A stretch of 26,156 nucleotides of DNA. Source: RGIG3002 sp045546775. GTDB lineage: Bacteria > Bacillota > Clostridia > Lachnospirales > Lachnospiraceae. Under the pieces are notes generated by a model. That model was not told where the DNA came from and did no database searches. It saw nothing but the letters and a program-made list of their open reading frames with translations. Location of the stretch: NCBI GenBank assembly GCA_045546775.1, contig JAZQDM010000015.1, positions 1-26,156 of the forward strand, written 5' to 3'. Made by a program: the position numbers and the translations under genes. Numbering within the stretch: position 1 is the first letter of the stretch; each line of letters begins with the position of its first letter. Positions 1 through 8,047 of the stretch are shown here, piece after piece.

Positions 1-708
1 GACAGAGGTGCAATGCTTACAATCATGAACCCGGATGATAAAGCTGGTTTGGAAGCAGCACTTAGATTAAAAGATGAATTAGGTGCAGAAGTAACTGTAA
101 TTACAATGGGTCTTCCGAAGGCAGAAGATGTTCTCCGTGAAGCACTTGCTATGGGAGCTGACAATGCAATTCTTGTAACAGACCGCGTACTTGGTGGTGC
201 TGATACATGGGCAACTTCCACAACACTTGCAGGAGCAATCAGAAACCTTGAATATGATTTGATTATCACAGGACGTCAGGCTATCGACGGTGATACAGCA
301 CAGGTTGGTCCGCAGATTTCCGAACACCTTGGAATTCCGGTAATCAGCTATGCACAGAACATCAAAGTAGAAGGCGACAGTGTTGTAGTAGAACGTCAGT
401 ATGATGACAGATATCACGTATTAAAAGCTCAGATGCCGTGCTTAGTTACTGCACTTGCAGAATTAAACGAGCCTCGTTATATGACTCCGGGCGGAATTTT
501 CGATGCATTCAGCAAAGAAATTACTGTTTGGGGAAGAGCAGATTTGAAAGATGTAGATGATTCTAACCTTGGATTAAAAGGTTCACCGACACAGATTGCA
601 AAAGCATCTGACAAAGTTCGTAAAGGTGCCGGAGAAAAGGTTACATTAGGTGCTGCTGAAGCAGTTGATTACATCATGGACAAATTAAAAGAAAAACATG
701 TAATCTAA
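1..708 (+). CDS. etfB: Electron transfer flavoprotein subunit beta (5' partial)
   Basis: The frame is open from base 1 and begins inside the protein, so roughly the first 25-30 residues lie outside the window; the internal ATG at 13 is not the true start. EtfB pairs with EtfA in the cytoplasm and passes electrons between an acyl-CoA dehydrogenase (in butyrate formers, butyryl-CoA dehydrogenase) and NADH/ferredoxin. Family features seen are MNPDDKAGLEAALRLKD near the start of the visible part, the conserved TGRQAIDGDTAQVGP stretch that lines the nucleotide/flavin pocket, and the C-terminal EPRYMTPGGIFDAF element typical of clostridial EtfB. Codon use is strongly biased, as expected for a highly expressed gene. 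etfA follows after 37 bases with its own ribosome binding site. That the upstream gene is bcd is inference from the usual bcd-etfB-etfA order. Confidence 0.95.
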   Translation, partial: DRGAMLTIMNPDDKAGLEAALRLKDELGAEVTVITMGLPKAEDVLREALAMGADNAILVTDRVLGGADTWATSTTLAGAIRNLEYDLIITGRQAIDGDTAQVGPQISEHLGIPVISYAQNIKVEGDSVVVERQYDDRYHVLKAQMPCLVTALAELNEPRYMTPGGIFDAFSKEITVWGRADLKDVDDSNLGLKGSPTQIAKASDKVRKGAGEKVTLGAAEAVDYIMDKLKEKHVI

Positions 709-745
709 ATTACGCGAAAAATTCTGAAATATAATGGAGGTCAAA

Positions 746-1789
746 ATGAATACAGCAGATTATAAAGGAGTATTTGTCTTTGCTCAGCAGGTTGACAACG
801 AAATCAGCGGTATCGCTTTAGAGTTAATCGGTAAAGGTAAAGACCTTGCAAAAGACTTAGGAACAGAAGTAACAGCCGTTTTAGTTGGTTCAGATGTTAA
901 AGGCTTAGCAGACGAATTAGCAGCATACGGTGCAGATAAAGTTATCGTTGTGGATGATCCTGAATTAAAAGAATACAGAACAGAGCCGTATGCACACGCT
1001 CTTTCTTCTGTAATTGAAAAATACAAACCGGAAATTATGTTAGTTGGTGCTACAGCTATCGGTAGAGATTTAGGTCCTCGTGTGTCCGCAAGAGTACATA
1101 CAGGTCTTACAGCTGACTGTACACAGCTTGAAATCGGTGATTTCCCGATCAATCCGATTCCGGGTAAAGAACAGTTACACAACCAGTTGTTAATGACACG
1201 TCCGGCTTTCGGTGGTAACACAATCGCTACAATCGCTTGTCCGAACTTCCGTCCGCAGATGGCAACAGTTCGTCCTGGTGTTATGCAGAAATTGCCTAAA
1301 GTTGAAGGCGCTAAAGCTGTTATCGAAGAGTTCAATCCTGGATTCACACCGGATAACAAATATGTTGAAATCTTAGAAGTAGTAAAATCTGTAGTTGATA
1401 CAGTAGATATCATGGATGCAAAAATCTTAGTATCCGGTGGTCGTGGTGTTGGAAGTGAAGAAAACTTCAAATTATTAGACGACCTTGCAGAAGTATTGGG
1501 CGCTACAGTTAGCTGCTCACGTGCAGTTGTAGATGCCGGCTGGAAATCCAAAGATTTGCAGGTAGGCCAGACAGGTAAAACAGTTCGTCCGAACGTATAC
1601 TTCGCAGTAGGTATCTCCGGTGCTATCCAGCACTTGGCAGGTATGGAAGAATCTGATTTAATCATCGCAATCAACAAAGATGAAACAGCTCCGATCTTTG
1701 ACGTAGCTGATTACGGTATTGTTGGTGACTTGAACAAAATCCTTCCTGCTTTGACAGAGAAATTGAAAGCTGAATTGGCTGCAAAATAA
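746..1789 (+). CDS. etfA: Electron transfer flavoprotein subunit alpha
   Basis: A 347-residue EtfA, the FAD-carrying partner of EtfB. An in-frame ATG at 734 would add four residues, but it sits across the GGAGG ribosome binding site at 736-740; the ATG at 746 lies five bases after that site and is the better start. The N-terminal half is the Rossmann-like ETF domain (VGATAIGRDLGPRVSARVHT, then GLTADCTQLEI). The C-terminal half is the FAD domain, with VSGGRGVGSEENF, the SRAVVDAGW segment, QVGQTGKTVRP, YFAVGISGAIQH and the AINKDETAPIF segment, all standard for the family. Codon use is as biased as in etfB. A strong terminator follows 31 bases after the stop, so etfA is the last gene of the operon. 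In butyrate-forming Firmicutes this pair normally forms the flavin-bifurcating complex with Bcd; that role is inferred from family and context. Confidence 0.96.
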   Translation: MNTADYKGVFVFAQQVDNEISGIALELIGKGKDLAKDLGTEVTAVLVGSDVKGLADELAAYGADKVIVVDDPELKEYRTEPYAHALSSVIEKYKPEIMLVGATAIGRDLGPRVSARVHTGLTADCTQLEIGDFPINPIPGKEQLHNQLLMTRPAFGGNTIATIACPNFRPQMATVRPGVMQKLPKVEGAKAVIEEFNPGFTPDNKYVEILEVVKSVVDTVDIMDAKILVSGGRGVGSEENFKLLDDLAEVLGATVSCSRAVVDAGWKSKDLQVGQTGKTVRPNVYFAVGISGAIQHLAGMEESDLIIAINKDETAPIFDVADYGIVGDLNKILPALTEKLKAELAAK

Positions 1790-1820
1790 GAGCCGAATCC
1801 GCTGAAATAAGTTCACTATG

Positions 1821-1852
1821 GCGCCATCTCTCAAGCAGAGGTGGCGCTTTTT
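1821..1852 (+). terminator. Intrinsic terminator after etfBA
   Basis: An 11-bp stem (GCGCCATCTCT at 1821-1831 against AGAGGTGGCGC at 1837-1847, one G-U pair) with a 5-base loop is followed by five T residues at 1848-1852. The next gene's ribosome binding site begins only four bases later, so any transcript reaching the ABC cassette from etfBA must read through this hairpin. Confidence 0.9.
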
Positions 1853-1868
1853 GCCAGGGAGGTATTGG

Positions 1869-2585
1869 ATGCTTGAAGTAGTGGGAATAAAAGCTTCTTA
1901 CAAAAACAAAAATATTGGGAAAAATGCGCAAAAGCAAGTTTTGAAAAATGTAAATTTTACGGCCGAAGAGGGACAGTGTATCGCGCTCGTCGGGGCAAAC
2001 GGAACCGGAAAATCCACCCTGCTTTCCATCCTTGCAGGTATTCAAAAAGCGCAAGACGGACGCATTTTGTACAATGGCACAGACTATCTGGAAAAGAAAA
2101 ATATCCGGAAGCTTAAACGACTCAGCGGCTACGTTCCACAGGATAATCCGCTTATGGAAGAGCTGACGGTATACGATAATTTGAAACTGTGGTATTGCCA
2201 CAGCAAACAGTTAAAAGAGGCGCTTTTAAGCGGTGTTTTAGCACAGTTTGATTTGGATGAATATTTGCATATGCCGGTTGGAAAACTTTCCGGTGGAATG
2301 AAAAAGCGTGTCAGTATTGCCTGTGCGCTTGCAGAAGATCCGCCCATTATTTTGATGGATGAACCAACAGCGGCACTGGACATGATATGCAAACAAGAAA
2401 TAAACGAATTTATAAAAAATCTGAAAAAAAAGGGTAAAATAATAATTTTTTCAACCCATAACGAGACAGAACTCGAAATATGTGATAAACTGTATGTGTT
2501 GCGAAATGGGGAGCTTGTAGAAGTTTCAACAGGCATTCGCGGCAAACAATTATTAAACTTACAGAAAAGAGAGGTAGGAGAGTAA
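1869..2585 (+). CDS. ABC transporter ATP-binding protein
   Basis: A 238-residue single-domain ATPase of an ABC transporter, acting on the inner face of the membrane. Walker A is GANGTGKST (residues 42-50), the Q-loop is YVPQDN (Q91), the signature is KLSGGMKKRVS (139-149), Walker B is IILMDEP (160-166), the D-loop is ALD (169-171) and the switch histidine is in STHNE (H197). An upstream in-frame ATG at 1818 would start inside the etfA terminator; the ATG at 1869, six bases after AGGGAGG, is the real start. The stop abuts the ATG of the next gene, and two ABC-2 type permeases follow, so this is probably the motor of an exporter encoded at 1869-6607. The substrate cannot be read from the sequence. 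Confidence 0.93.
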   Translation: MLEVVGIKASYKNKNIGKNAQKQVLKNVNFTAEEGQCIALVGANGTGKSTLLSILAGIQKAQDGRILYNGTDYLEKKNIRKLKRLSGYVPQDNPLMEELTVYDNLKLWYCHSKQLKEALLSGVLAQFDLDEYLHMPVGKLSGGMKKRVSIACALAEDPPIILMDEPTAALDMICKQEINEFIKNLKKKGKIIIFSTHNETELEICDKLYVLRNGELVEVSTGIRGKQLLNLQKREVGE

Positions 2586-4253
2586 ATGAAAAAGGGAGCC
2601 ATTATTGGTATTGTATGTGGTGCGATTGCTGTTGTAGCAGGAGCAGCCGGAACAGGCGCATACTTGTTTTTTAATTCACCGGAGATGAAGGTGACACGTG
2701 CAACTGCAAATTTCTTTGAAGAAATGGACGCATACGAAGAAGCAATTGAAAAAGCATCAAAGATTAAGAACGATGTAGATTTTGACAAAGATCCGTATCA
2801 TGCAACGATTGATTTGGATCTTTACGATGTGTTGAGAGACACCGAGAGCAATATAAGTATTAGTGCAGATGTTCTTTGCGACAACAAAGACAAAAAACTC
2901 GTAGAAGAATTGACAATTGAAGCAATGAATATGGAATGGTTGACTTTAGTTATGGCCGCAGATGACAAATCGGTTTATTTTGGTGTGCCGGAGTTGTTTG
3001 ATGGAACAGTCAGCTTTGACCAGGAAAATTTAATAGAGCAGTACAACAATTCTCCGATGACGGAACTTTTGGGCGAAGAAATTGACGTAGATGAAGAGAT
3101 TTCTTTTGAAGTTTTTACAAAGAAGAGTGATAAAAATTTCTACGAAGCAAACGAAGAAACGATCAATGAGATGATCAAAAACGCAGAAATCGAAAAGGTG
3201 GATGGAAAGCTTGAAGTTAGCGTTGGTGATAAAGAAGTAAAATGTACGGGTTATGAAATTACACTCGAGAAGGACGACGTAAACAAACTGATGGCAGATG
3301 TTTACGGTGAAAATGTGTTTGTTACTAAAAATGACTTAGAGTTAATTGTTTATATGGATAACAAATGCAACATCAGACAGATTCAGACAGATAACGATAT
3401 TGATGTTGAAGAAGCCGGACAGGTAACATCAATTGCACTCCGCTTTGTTGGGGAAGACAATGCTTTTGACGAAGTCAACTTTAAAATGTGCATGAATATT
3501 GAGGGCGATGAAGTAGAATTCACGATGGATTACACTACTACATATGAAAAGAGTGTACTTAGCCAAAAGATTGACATGGGCTTTGCGATTGAAGATATTG
3601 AATATTTATCTGCTGATTTCGTGAGTGAAAGAAACACAAAAGACAAAACAATGAAATATGAGCTCACATCCGATTTAGATGGAACGGCATTGGAATTTGT
3701 TCTTGCCGGTACCTATGCAGAAGACGGAAGCTCTTATGAGTTCACAGACGGTGCACTTACTTTGAGCGGTGAAAAGTTAGCAGGCTTTGATTTGTCTGTT
3801 TTTGTGGAAGAGTACAAAGAAGAAATCACTATGCCGGAAGGCGAAGTATATCGTATTTTTGAAATGACAGAAGCAGATATTGATGAATTTGCAATGGAGA
3901 TTGCTGAAAATTTGGAAATCTACATTGAGGATCATGGTTTGTCTGAATTGCTTTACGGCGGAAGCTATTATGAGGATGACTATGATTATTATGAAGATGA
4001 CTATGATTATTACGAAGACGACTATGGCTACGAAGATGATTATGGTTATGAAGATGACTACGACTACGGTTTGGAAGACTATTATGACTACGATGAAAGT
4101 GGTTTAGTTGACCTTACAGAAGAGGAGTATAATGAGTTTATCGAGTTGTTATATTCCGGCGAAGATGGTATGTTTGAAGCATCCGATGGAACAATCTATT
4201 TCTATTACAGTGATGGTTCTTACATAAAAATGGCAGCTGACTCAGATTATTAA
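2586..4253 (+). CDS. Membrane-anchored acidic protein with Tyr/Asp-rich repeats
   Basis: A 555-residue protein I cannot place in a named family. The start follows the preceding stop without a gap, with TAGGAGAG just upstream, so translation is probably coupled to the ATPase. Residues 1-4 are basic and 5-29 form one hydrophobic helix with no lipobox cysteine, so it is most likely anchored by its N-terminus with the bulk outside. Residues 30-450 are acidic, rich in alternating beta-type segments, with four or five scattered cysteines. Residues 462-494 are five units of YEDDYDY or YEDDYG. The final 50 residues are again acidic and aromatic. The gene lies between an ABC ATPase and two ABC-2 permeases, so it may be an accessory or substrate-holding protein of that exporter. 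This role is inference from position only; a surface-exposed, metal-binding acidic tail is equally possible. Confidence 0.75.
   Translation: MKKGAIIGIVCGAIAVVAGAAGTGAYLFFNSPEMKVTRATANFFEEMDAYEEAIEKASKIKNDVDFDKDPYHATIDLDLYDVLRDTESNISISADVLCDNKDKKLVEELTIEAMNMEWLTLVMAADDKSVYFGVPELFDGTVSFDQENLIEQYNNSPMTELLGEEIDVDEEISFEVFTKKSDKNFYEANEETINEMIKNAEIEKVDGKLEVSVGDKEVKCTGYEITLEKDDVNKLMADVYGENVFVTKNDLELIVYMDNKCNIRQIQTDNDIDVEEAGQVTSIALRFVGEDNAFDEVNFKMCMNIEGDEVEFTMDYTTTYEKSVLSQKIDMGFAIEDIEYLSADFVSERNTKDKTMKYELTSDLDGTALEFVLAGTYAEDGSSYEFTDGALTLSGEKLAGFDLSVFVEEYKEEITMPEGEVYRIFEMTEADIDEFAMEIAENLEIYIEDHGLSELLYGGSYYEDDYDYYEDDYDYYEDDYGYEDDYGYEDDYDYGLEDYYDYDESGLVDLTEEEYNEFIELLYSGEDGMFEASDGTIYFYYSDGSYIKMAADSDY
3969..4067 (+). 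repeat. Tandem repeat coding for YEDDYDY/YEDDYG units
   Basis: Five in-frame units lie head to tail: two 21-base units (3969-4010), two 18-base units (4011-4046) and one 21-base unit (4047-4067). The units differ at synonymous third positions (TAT/TAC, GAA/GAG, GAT/GAC), so the amino acid pattern is conserved better than the DNA. This points to older duplications kept by selection on the protein rather than very recent slippage. Confidence 0.85.
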
Positions 4254-4295
4254 TACAAGCAAAACAACAAAAGACTTGGATAGTAAGGATAGATT

Positions 4296-5468
4296 ATGAA
4301 ACGAGTGTTACGTTTGTTATTTGCAGAAAATAAACGTGCGTGGAAGCTATTTCCCAAAATGTTATTACAGGCAATTGTTCCGGTTCTTGTAACCGGGGCA
4401 GTTGCTTTTTGCGCTTCAAAGATGCTTTATCAGGATGAAACGGTTACAATTAAAGTTGCGGTTGTGCTGGAAGAAGAAAACACAATGACGCAGTTTGCGC
4501 TGGATTATGTCAAAGAGGCGGAAGAAGATGTAGAATTTGTGGAATACAACGGCAAGGATGCTTTAAGGGCTTTAAAGGAAAAGGAATGTGCTGCGGTCAT
4601 CGTTTTGCAGGCGGAGCTGATTGACAGTATTTTGAGCGGTGAAAACGCGCCGGTTCTTGTTGTTTGCAATGAGGATATGGAAGCCGCTTTCTTTTTGCGG
4701 GAGCTGACGGATGCGGGTGCGAAGCTGTTATCGGTGGCGCAGGCTGAAATTTATGCGTTGTATGATTTGGTGGAACAGTACGAAGTGGAAGATGCGCTTT
4801 ATGATTTGCAGATGAAGGTCAATTTAAATAACATTACACTTGCAATGGGACGGGATGATTTATTTCATTATAAAACCGTGTCAGCAACAGGAAATGTGTC
4901 TACGAACATCTATTATTTGTCGAGTGTATTGCTTGCAACATTGCTCTTTTTGGGAATGCCTATGGGAATGTTTTTAAAAGGAGATCAGGAAGTGTTTTTG
5001 CGTCAACTTACTAAGGCGGGAAACGGGGCAGGAATGCAGCAGGGCTGTCGGTTGCTTGCGGTAGTTGGTATATATACTGTGTTGCTTTGCGGAGTGGCGT
5101 TAGCTTTGTCCGCGTTCGGAATGGAGAAAATTCAAGTAGGTGTACTGCTTATCGTCGGTGTGAGTATTGCCGCGTTTGTTCTCTGCATTTATGAACTTGT
5201 GGAAAAGAAAAGCAGTGCAGTGCTTTTGCTTGCGTTTTTGACAGCAGTATTTTTGTTTGTCGGCGGCGGCATTGTTCCGACTGTCTTTTTGCCGGATTTC
5301 CTAAAAACAGTTTCTAAGTGTTTGCCGTCCACATATTGGCTGTTGGCCGGTGCGGAGGCGCTTTCGGGAACCTTTTACAAAGGGGCGGTTGTGTATAGTC
5401 TTATTTATGCAGTTGTGTTTTTGGGGACAGCTATTTTCTTGCGTCACAGGAAGGTGGTGGCGAAATGA
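4296..5468 (+). CDS. ABC-2 type transporter permease (first of two)
   Basis: A 390-residue membrane protein with the architecture of ABC-2 (ABC2_membrane_3-like) permeases. There is a basic N-terminus, a first helix at about residues 22-42, a roughly 160-residue outside domain, then five helices at about 206-228, 250-275, 278-301, 306-332 and 363-383. The short motif CLPSTYWLLAGAEAL before the last helix matches the conserved P-T/S-Y-W/Y element seen near the C-terminus of this permease class. The stop TGA overlaps the next permease's ATG by four bases (ATGA at 5465-5468), so the two are translationally coupled and probably form a heterodimer driven by the ATPase at 1869. Upstream spacing to the anchored acidic protein is 42 bases. 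Substrate unknown; export is inferred because ABC-2 systems without binding proteins are normally exporters. Confidence 0.8.
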   Translation: MKRVLRLLFAENKRAWKLFPKMLLQAIVPVLVTGAVAFCASKMLYQDETVTIKVAVVLEEENTMTQFALDYVKEAEEDVEFVEYNGKDALRALKEKECAAVIVLQAELIDSILSGENAPVLVVCNEDMEAAFFLRELTDAGAKLLSVAQAEIYALYDLVEQYEVEDALYDLQMKVNLNNITLAMGRDDLFHYKTVSATGNVSTNIYYLSSVLLATLLFLGMPMGMFLKGDQEVFLRQLTKAGNGAGMQQGCRLLAVVGIYTVLLCGVALALSAFGMEKIQVGVLLIVGVSIAAFVLCIYELVEKKSSAVLLLAFLTAVFLFVGGGIVPTVFLPDFLKTVSKCLPSTYWLLAGAEALSGTFYKGAVVYSLIYAVVFLGTAIFLRHRKVVAK

Positions 5469-6607
5469 TGGCATACGGGAAAGCAATTTTTACGTATATT
5501 ATTTTACTTGGAAAAAGGATGTGCAAGACACCCGGCTATGTACTGAGTTTTATACTTGTGCCTTGTATTCTTTTTGGTATCAGTTATATTACATCCACAG
5601 ACACGAATCAGGTGTATATCGCTTTTGCATTAGAGACAAGCGACGGGGCAAATCATGGAGACGACGCACAAATACAAGAGGAGACATTTCTTGCACAATT
5701 AAAGGAAATATTGTGTGAGAAGGAAGGGACGATACAATTTGTATACTGTCGGTCCGAACAAGAAGTGATGGAGATGGTTGCAAAAGCAGAAGCGGAATGC
5801 GGTTACTATATTCCTGCCAATTTGTATGACCGATTGGACCGAATGAAATTGAACCGTGTTATAAAAAGCTATGAGTCTCCCCAGACGAGTATGCGAACGC
5901 TGTGCGATGAAGTGTTTTTTGCAGAAGTTTTTGCATTATATGAGGAAACGGCGTTTGGGACTTATGCAGGGGAGTTGATTTTTGAGGCATTGCAAGAGTA
6001 TGTGCCGGAGGCTGCAAGTCATTTTGGAGAGATGGAACACAAAGATTTAAACGAGCAGGCGCATGCACTATTTGATACGTATATGTACAATGGAAGTACC
6101 TTTGCTTTTTCGTACGAAGTATATGGACAGGATGCGAAGGAAGAAAAAAACATAGCGGAGACACAGACAACAAAGCTTTTCAATGTCAAAAAAATCGGCG
6201 CTTGGGTACTGTTTATATGTGCGTTGTGCGGTACGCTGGATTGTTTGGAGGATGAAGGGAAACGTCGGACTGTACGTTTGCAATATAGAAAGACATTCCG
6301 TGTTTTGACCATTTATGCACCGGTTGCAGTCATGAGTTTGTTTTTGTTTGGATTATTATTGTTGACGGGCAATGGTGGAAATCCGTTGCATGAAATATTG
6401 CGGCTTATCGCTTATCAGTTTATACTGGTGTTATATTGCTTTTTGATAAAAGCAATTTGGAAAAATGAGGAAAAGTTTGTGGCTGTGATGCCCACCTTTA
6501 TTTTGATGTCGGCAGTGGTTTGTCCGATATTTGTTGATTTGAAAAGGTATGTTCCGATATTTGAATGGTTGGAGAAGCTATTTCCAATTACGTATTATTT
6601 AGCATAA
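5465..6607 (+). CDS. ABC-2 type transporter permease (second), apparently missing its last helix
   Basis: A 380-residue partner of the preceding permease; either ATG at 5465 or 5468 could be used, with AGGAAGGTGG upstream. It shows the same plan: first helix at about residues 26-44, an outside domain of about 190 residues, then helices at about 238-258, 279-301, 309-331 and 337-358. The protein stops at ...LEKLFPITYYLA, which aligns with CLPSTYWLLAG in the first permease, where about 35 more residues and a sixth helix follow. Reading past the TAA gives a basic, non-hydrophobic frame that soon stops, so the helix is not merely hidden behind a point nonsense change. mtnA starts 17 bases later. 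It may be a natural five-helix subunit or a product of an old deletion. Confidence 0.75.
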   Translation: MMAYGKAIFTYIILLGKRMCKTPGYVLSFILVPCILFGISYITSTDTNQVYIAFALETSDGANHGDDAQIQEETFLAQLKEILCEKEGTIQFVYCRSEQEVMEMVAKAEAECGYYIPANLYDRLDRMKLNRVIKSYESPQTSMRTLCDEVFFAEVFALYEETAFGTYAGELIFEALQEYVPEAASHFGEMEHKDLNEQAHALFDTYMYNGSTFAFSYEVYGQDAKEEKNIAETQTTKLFNVKKIGAWVLFICALCGTLDCLEDEGKRRTVRLQYRKTFRVLTIYAPVAVMSLFLFGLLLLTGNGGNPLHEILRLIAYQFILVLYCFLIKAIWKNEEKFVAVMPTFILMSAVVCPIFVDLKRYVPIFEWLEKLFPITYYLA

Positions 6608-6624
6608 AAGAGAGGTAACAAACG

Positions 6625-7728
6625 ATGGAGACAAAGAAAAGTATTATGGATTATGAGACCGTGGATTTGGACAGGGAAGATAACGCGGTAGTTATTATTG
6701 ACCAGACATTGCTTCCGGGGAAAACAGAAATTATTAAGTTAAAAACAGCACAGGAAATTTGGGATGCCATTTATCTTTTGAAAGTGCGAGGCGCTCCGGC
6801 GATTGGGGTATCTGCGGGATTTGGCATATATGTGCTTGCAAATACCATCGAAGAAGAAGCGTATGATGCCTTTTATAAAAAGTTCAAAGAATACAAAGAC
6901 TATTTGGACAGCGCCAGACCGACGGCGGTAAATCTTTCCTGGGCATTAAACCGTATGGAGAAAGTATGTCTGGATAATCAGGATAAGACGGTAGCAGAAA
7001 TCAAGGAGTTGCTTTATAAAGAGTCGGTTGCCATCAAGGAAGAAGATGTATGGATGTGCAAAACCATCGGAGAATACGGTCTGAGTCTTGTAAAACCGGG
7101 AGATGGTATTTTGACACATTGCAATGCCGGACAGCTTGCCACAAGCAAATACGGAACCGCAACTGCGCCCATTTATCTCGGACAGGAGAGGGGCTACAAC
7201 TTCCATGTTTTTGCGGATGAAACGAGACCTCTTTTGCAAGGTGCCAGACTGACGGCCTATGAATTGCATTCTTCCGGTGTGGATGTAACTGTCATTTGCG
7301 ATAATATGTCTGCCATGGTTATGAAAAACGGTTGGGTGAATGCGGTATTTGTAGGATGCGACCGTGTAGCAGCAAACGGGGATACGGCAAACAAAATCGG
7401 TACTTCTGTTGTAGCGACGGTGGCAAAACGATACGGAGTACCATTCTATGTATGTGCGCCCACGTCTACCATTGATATGAATACAAAAACCGGTGCGGAC
7501 ATTCATATTGAAGAGCGTCCTGCAGAGGAAGTGACGGAGATGTGGTACAAAGAACGCATGGCGCCGGAAGGCGTAAAAGTGTTCAATCCGGCGTTTGACG
7601 TGACGGATAACGATTTGATTACCGGAATTGTCACAGAATACGGTGTTGCAACAGCACCATATGAAGAAGCGTTCCAAAAAATATTTGCAGAAAAAGAAAA
7701 AGCTTCGAAACATATTATTGAAAAATAG
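6625..7728 (+). CDS. mtnA: S-methyl-5-thioribose-1-phosphate isomerase (MtnA family)
   Basis: A 367-residue member of the MtnA / eIF2B-alpha-like sugar phosphate isomerase family. MtnA converts methylthioribose-1-phosphate to methylthioribulose-1-phosphate in the methionine salvage pathway; close relatives act on 5-deoxyribose-1-phosphate or ribose-1,5-bisphosphate. Visible features are KVRGAPAIG (phosphate-binding, residues 53-61), the catalytic cysteine in THCNAG (C166), GTATAPI, and the catalytic aspartate in VGCDRVAANGDTANKIG (D246). These correspond to C160 and D240 of the Bacillus enzyme. The length fits the family. AGAGGT at 6611-6616 supports the ATG at 6625. No mtnK, mtnW/X/B/D or aldolase gene lies nearby, so the salvage steps around it must be encoded elsewhere or the enzyme serves another pentose-phosphate side reaction. 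Confidence 0.9.
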   Translation: METKKSIMDYETVDLDREDNAVVIIDQTLLPGKTEIIKLKTAQEIWDAIYLLKVRGAPAIGVSAGFGIYVLANTIEEEAYDAFYKKFKEYKDYLDSARPTAVNLSWALNRMEKVCLDNQDKTVAEIKELLYKESVAIKEEDVWMCKTIGEYGLSLVKPGDGILTHCNAGQLATSKYGTATAPIYLGQERGYNFHVFADETRPLLQGARLTAYELHSSGVDVTVICDNMSAMVMKNGWVNAVFVGCDRVAANGDTANKIGTSVVATVAKRYGVPFYVCAPTSTIDMNTKTGADIHIEERPAEEVTEMWYKERMAPEGVKVFNPAFDVTDNDLITGIVTEYGVATAPYEEAFQKIFAEKEKASKHIIEK

Positions 7729-7828
7729 GAATATAAATAAAATATGTGAGCAATATAGAAAAGTAAATAGGATGATTTGACCGGCGTTTGCTATGGTTAT
7801 TGCATCGGTATGAAAAGAGGAAAGATAT

Positions 7829-8032
7829 ATGTCAAGAAGTTGTGTGCGATGTGGTGAAGAAATGTTGGATGAAAACGACCTGAAAGTGGAAGGCACAGGT
7901 TACGGTCTTGTTTTTACAAAAACAAAAAAAGTGTTTGGGGAAAGACTGGGGAAACCCAATGTGGCAGTTTGCCCGAAATGCGGAGAAATTTCATTGTTCT
8001 TAAATGACGTGTCAAAACTGACCAAAAAGTAA
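7829..8032 (+). CDS. Small zinc-ribbon (CxxC...CxxC) protein
   Basis: A 67-residue protein with two CxxC knuckles, CVRC at residues 5-8 and CPKC at 48-51, the usual spacing for one four-cysteine zinc ribbon. AGAGGAAAG lies about seven bases before the ATG. There is no membrane helix, so it is cytoplasmic. The family resembles the many small zinc-ribbon proteins of Firmicutes annotated as nucleic acid-binding, but nothing in the sequence proves a nucleic acid target. It stands 100 bases after mtnA; a TTGACC at 7777-7782 is a possible -35 but I see no convincing -10, so it may be co-transcribed with mtnA. A long terminator hairpin follows 15 bases after the stop. Confidence 0.75.
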   Translation: MSRSCVRCGEEMLDENDLKVEGTGYGLVFTKTKKVFGERLGKPNVAVCPKCGEISLFLNDVSKLTKK

Positions 8033-8047
8033 ACACATTCAAAAAAT

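Noticed and set aside
734..745. Upstream ATG as start of etfA
   Set aside because: It overlaps the GGAGG that serves the ATG at 746.
784..1677. A 297-codon open frame antisense to etfA
   Set aside because: It mirrors the biased codon use of etfA, has no family motifs or ribosome site, and etfA is certain.
3969..4067. CRISPR-like array
   Set aside because: The repeats are contiguous, in frame and coding; there are no spacers.
3880..4107. A Met/Thr-rich 75-codon frame over the repeat region
   Set aside because: It is the +1 reading of the YEDDYDY repeats and has no ribosome site.
5350..5718. A 122-codon frame bridging the two permeases
   Set aside because: It overlaps both permeases out of frame and lacks hydrophobic helices; the permease frames are coupled by ATGA.
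7777..7805. Promoter for the zinc-ribbon gene at TTGACC
   Set aside because: The hexamer at the right spacing (TTGCAT) is a poor -10.
6946..7896. A 316-codon open frame antisense to mtnA
   Set aside because: Rich in Phe, His, Arg and Cys as expected of a shadow frame; no start signal, and mtnA carries its catalytic residues on the other strand.
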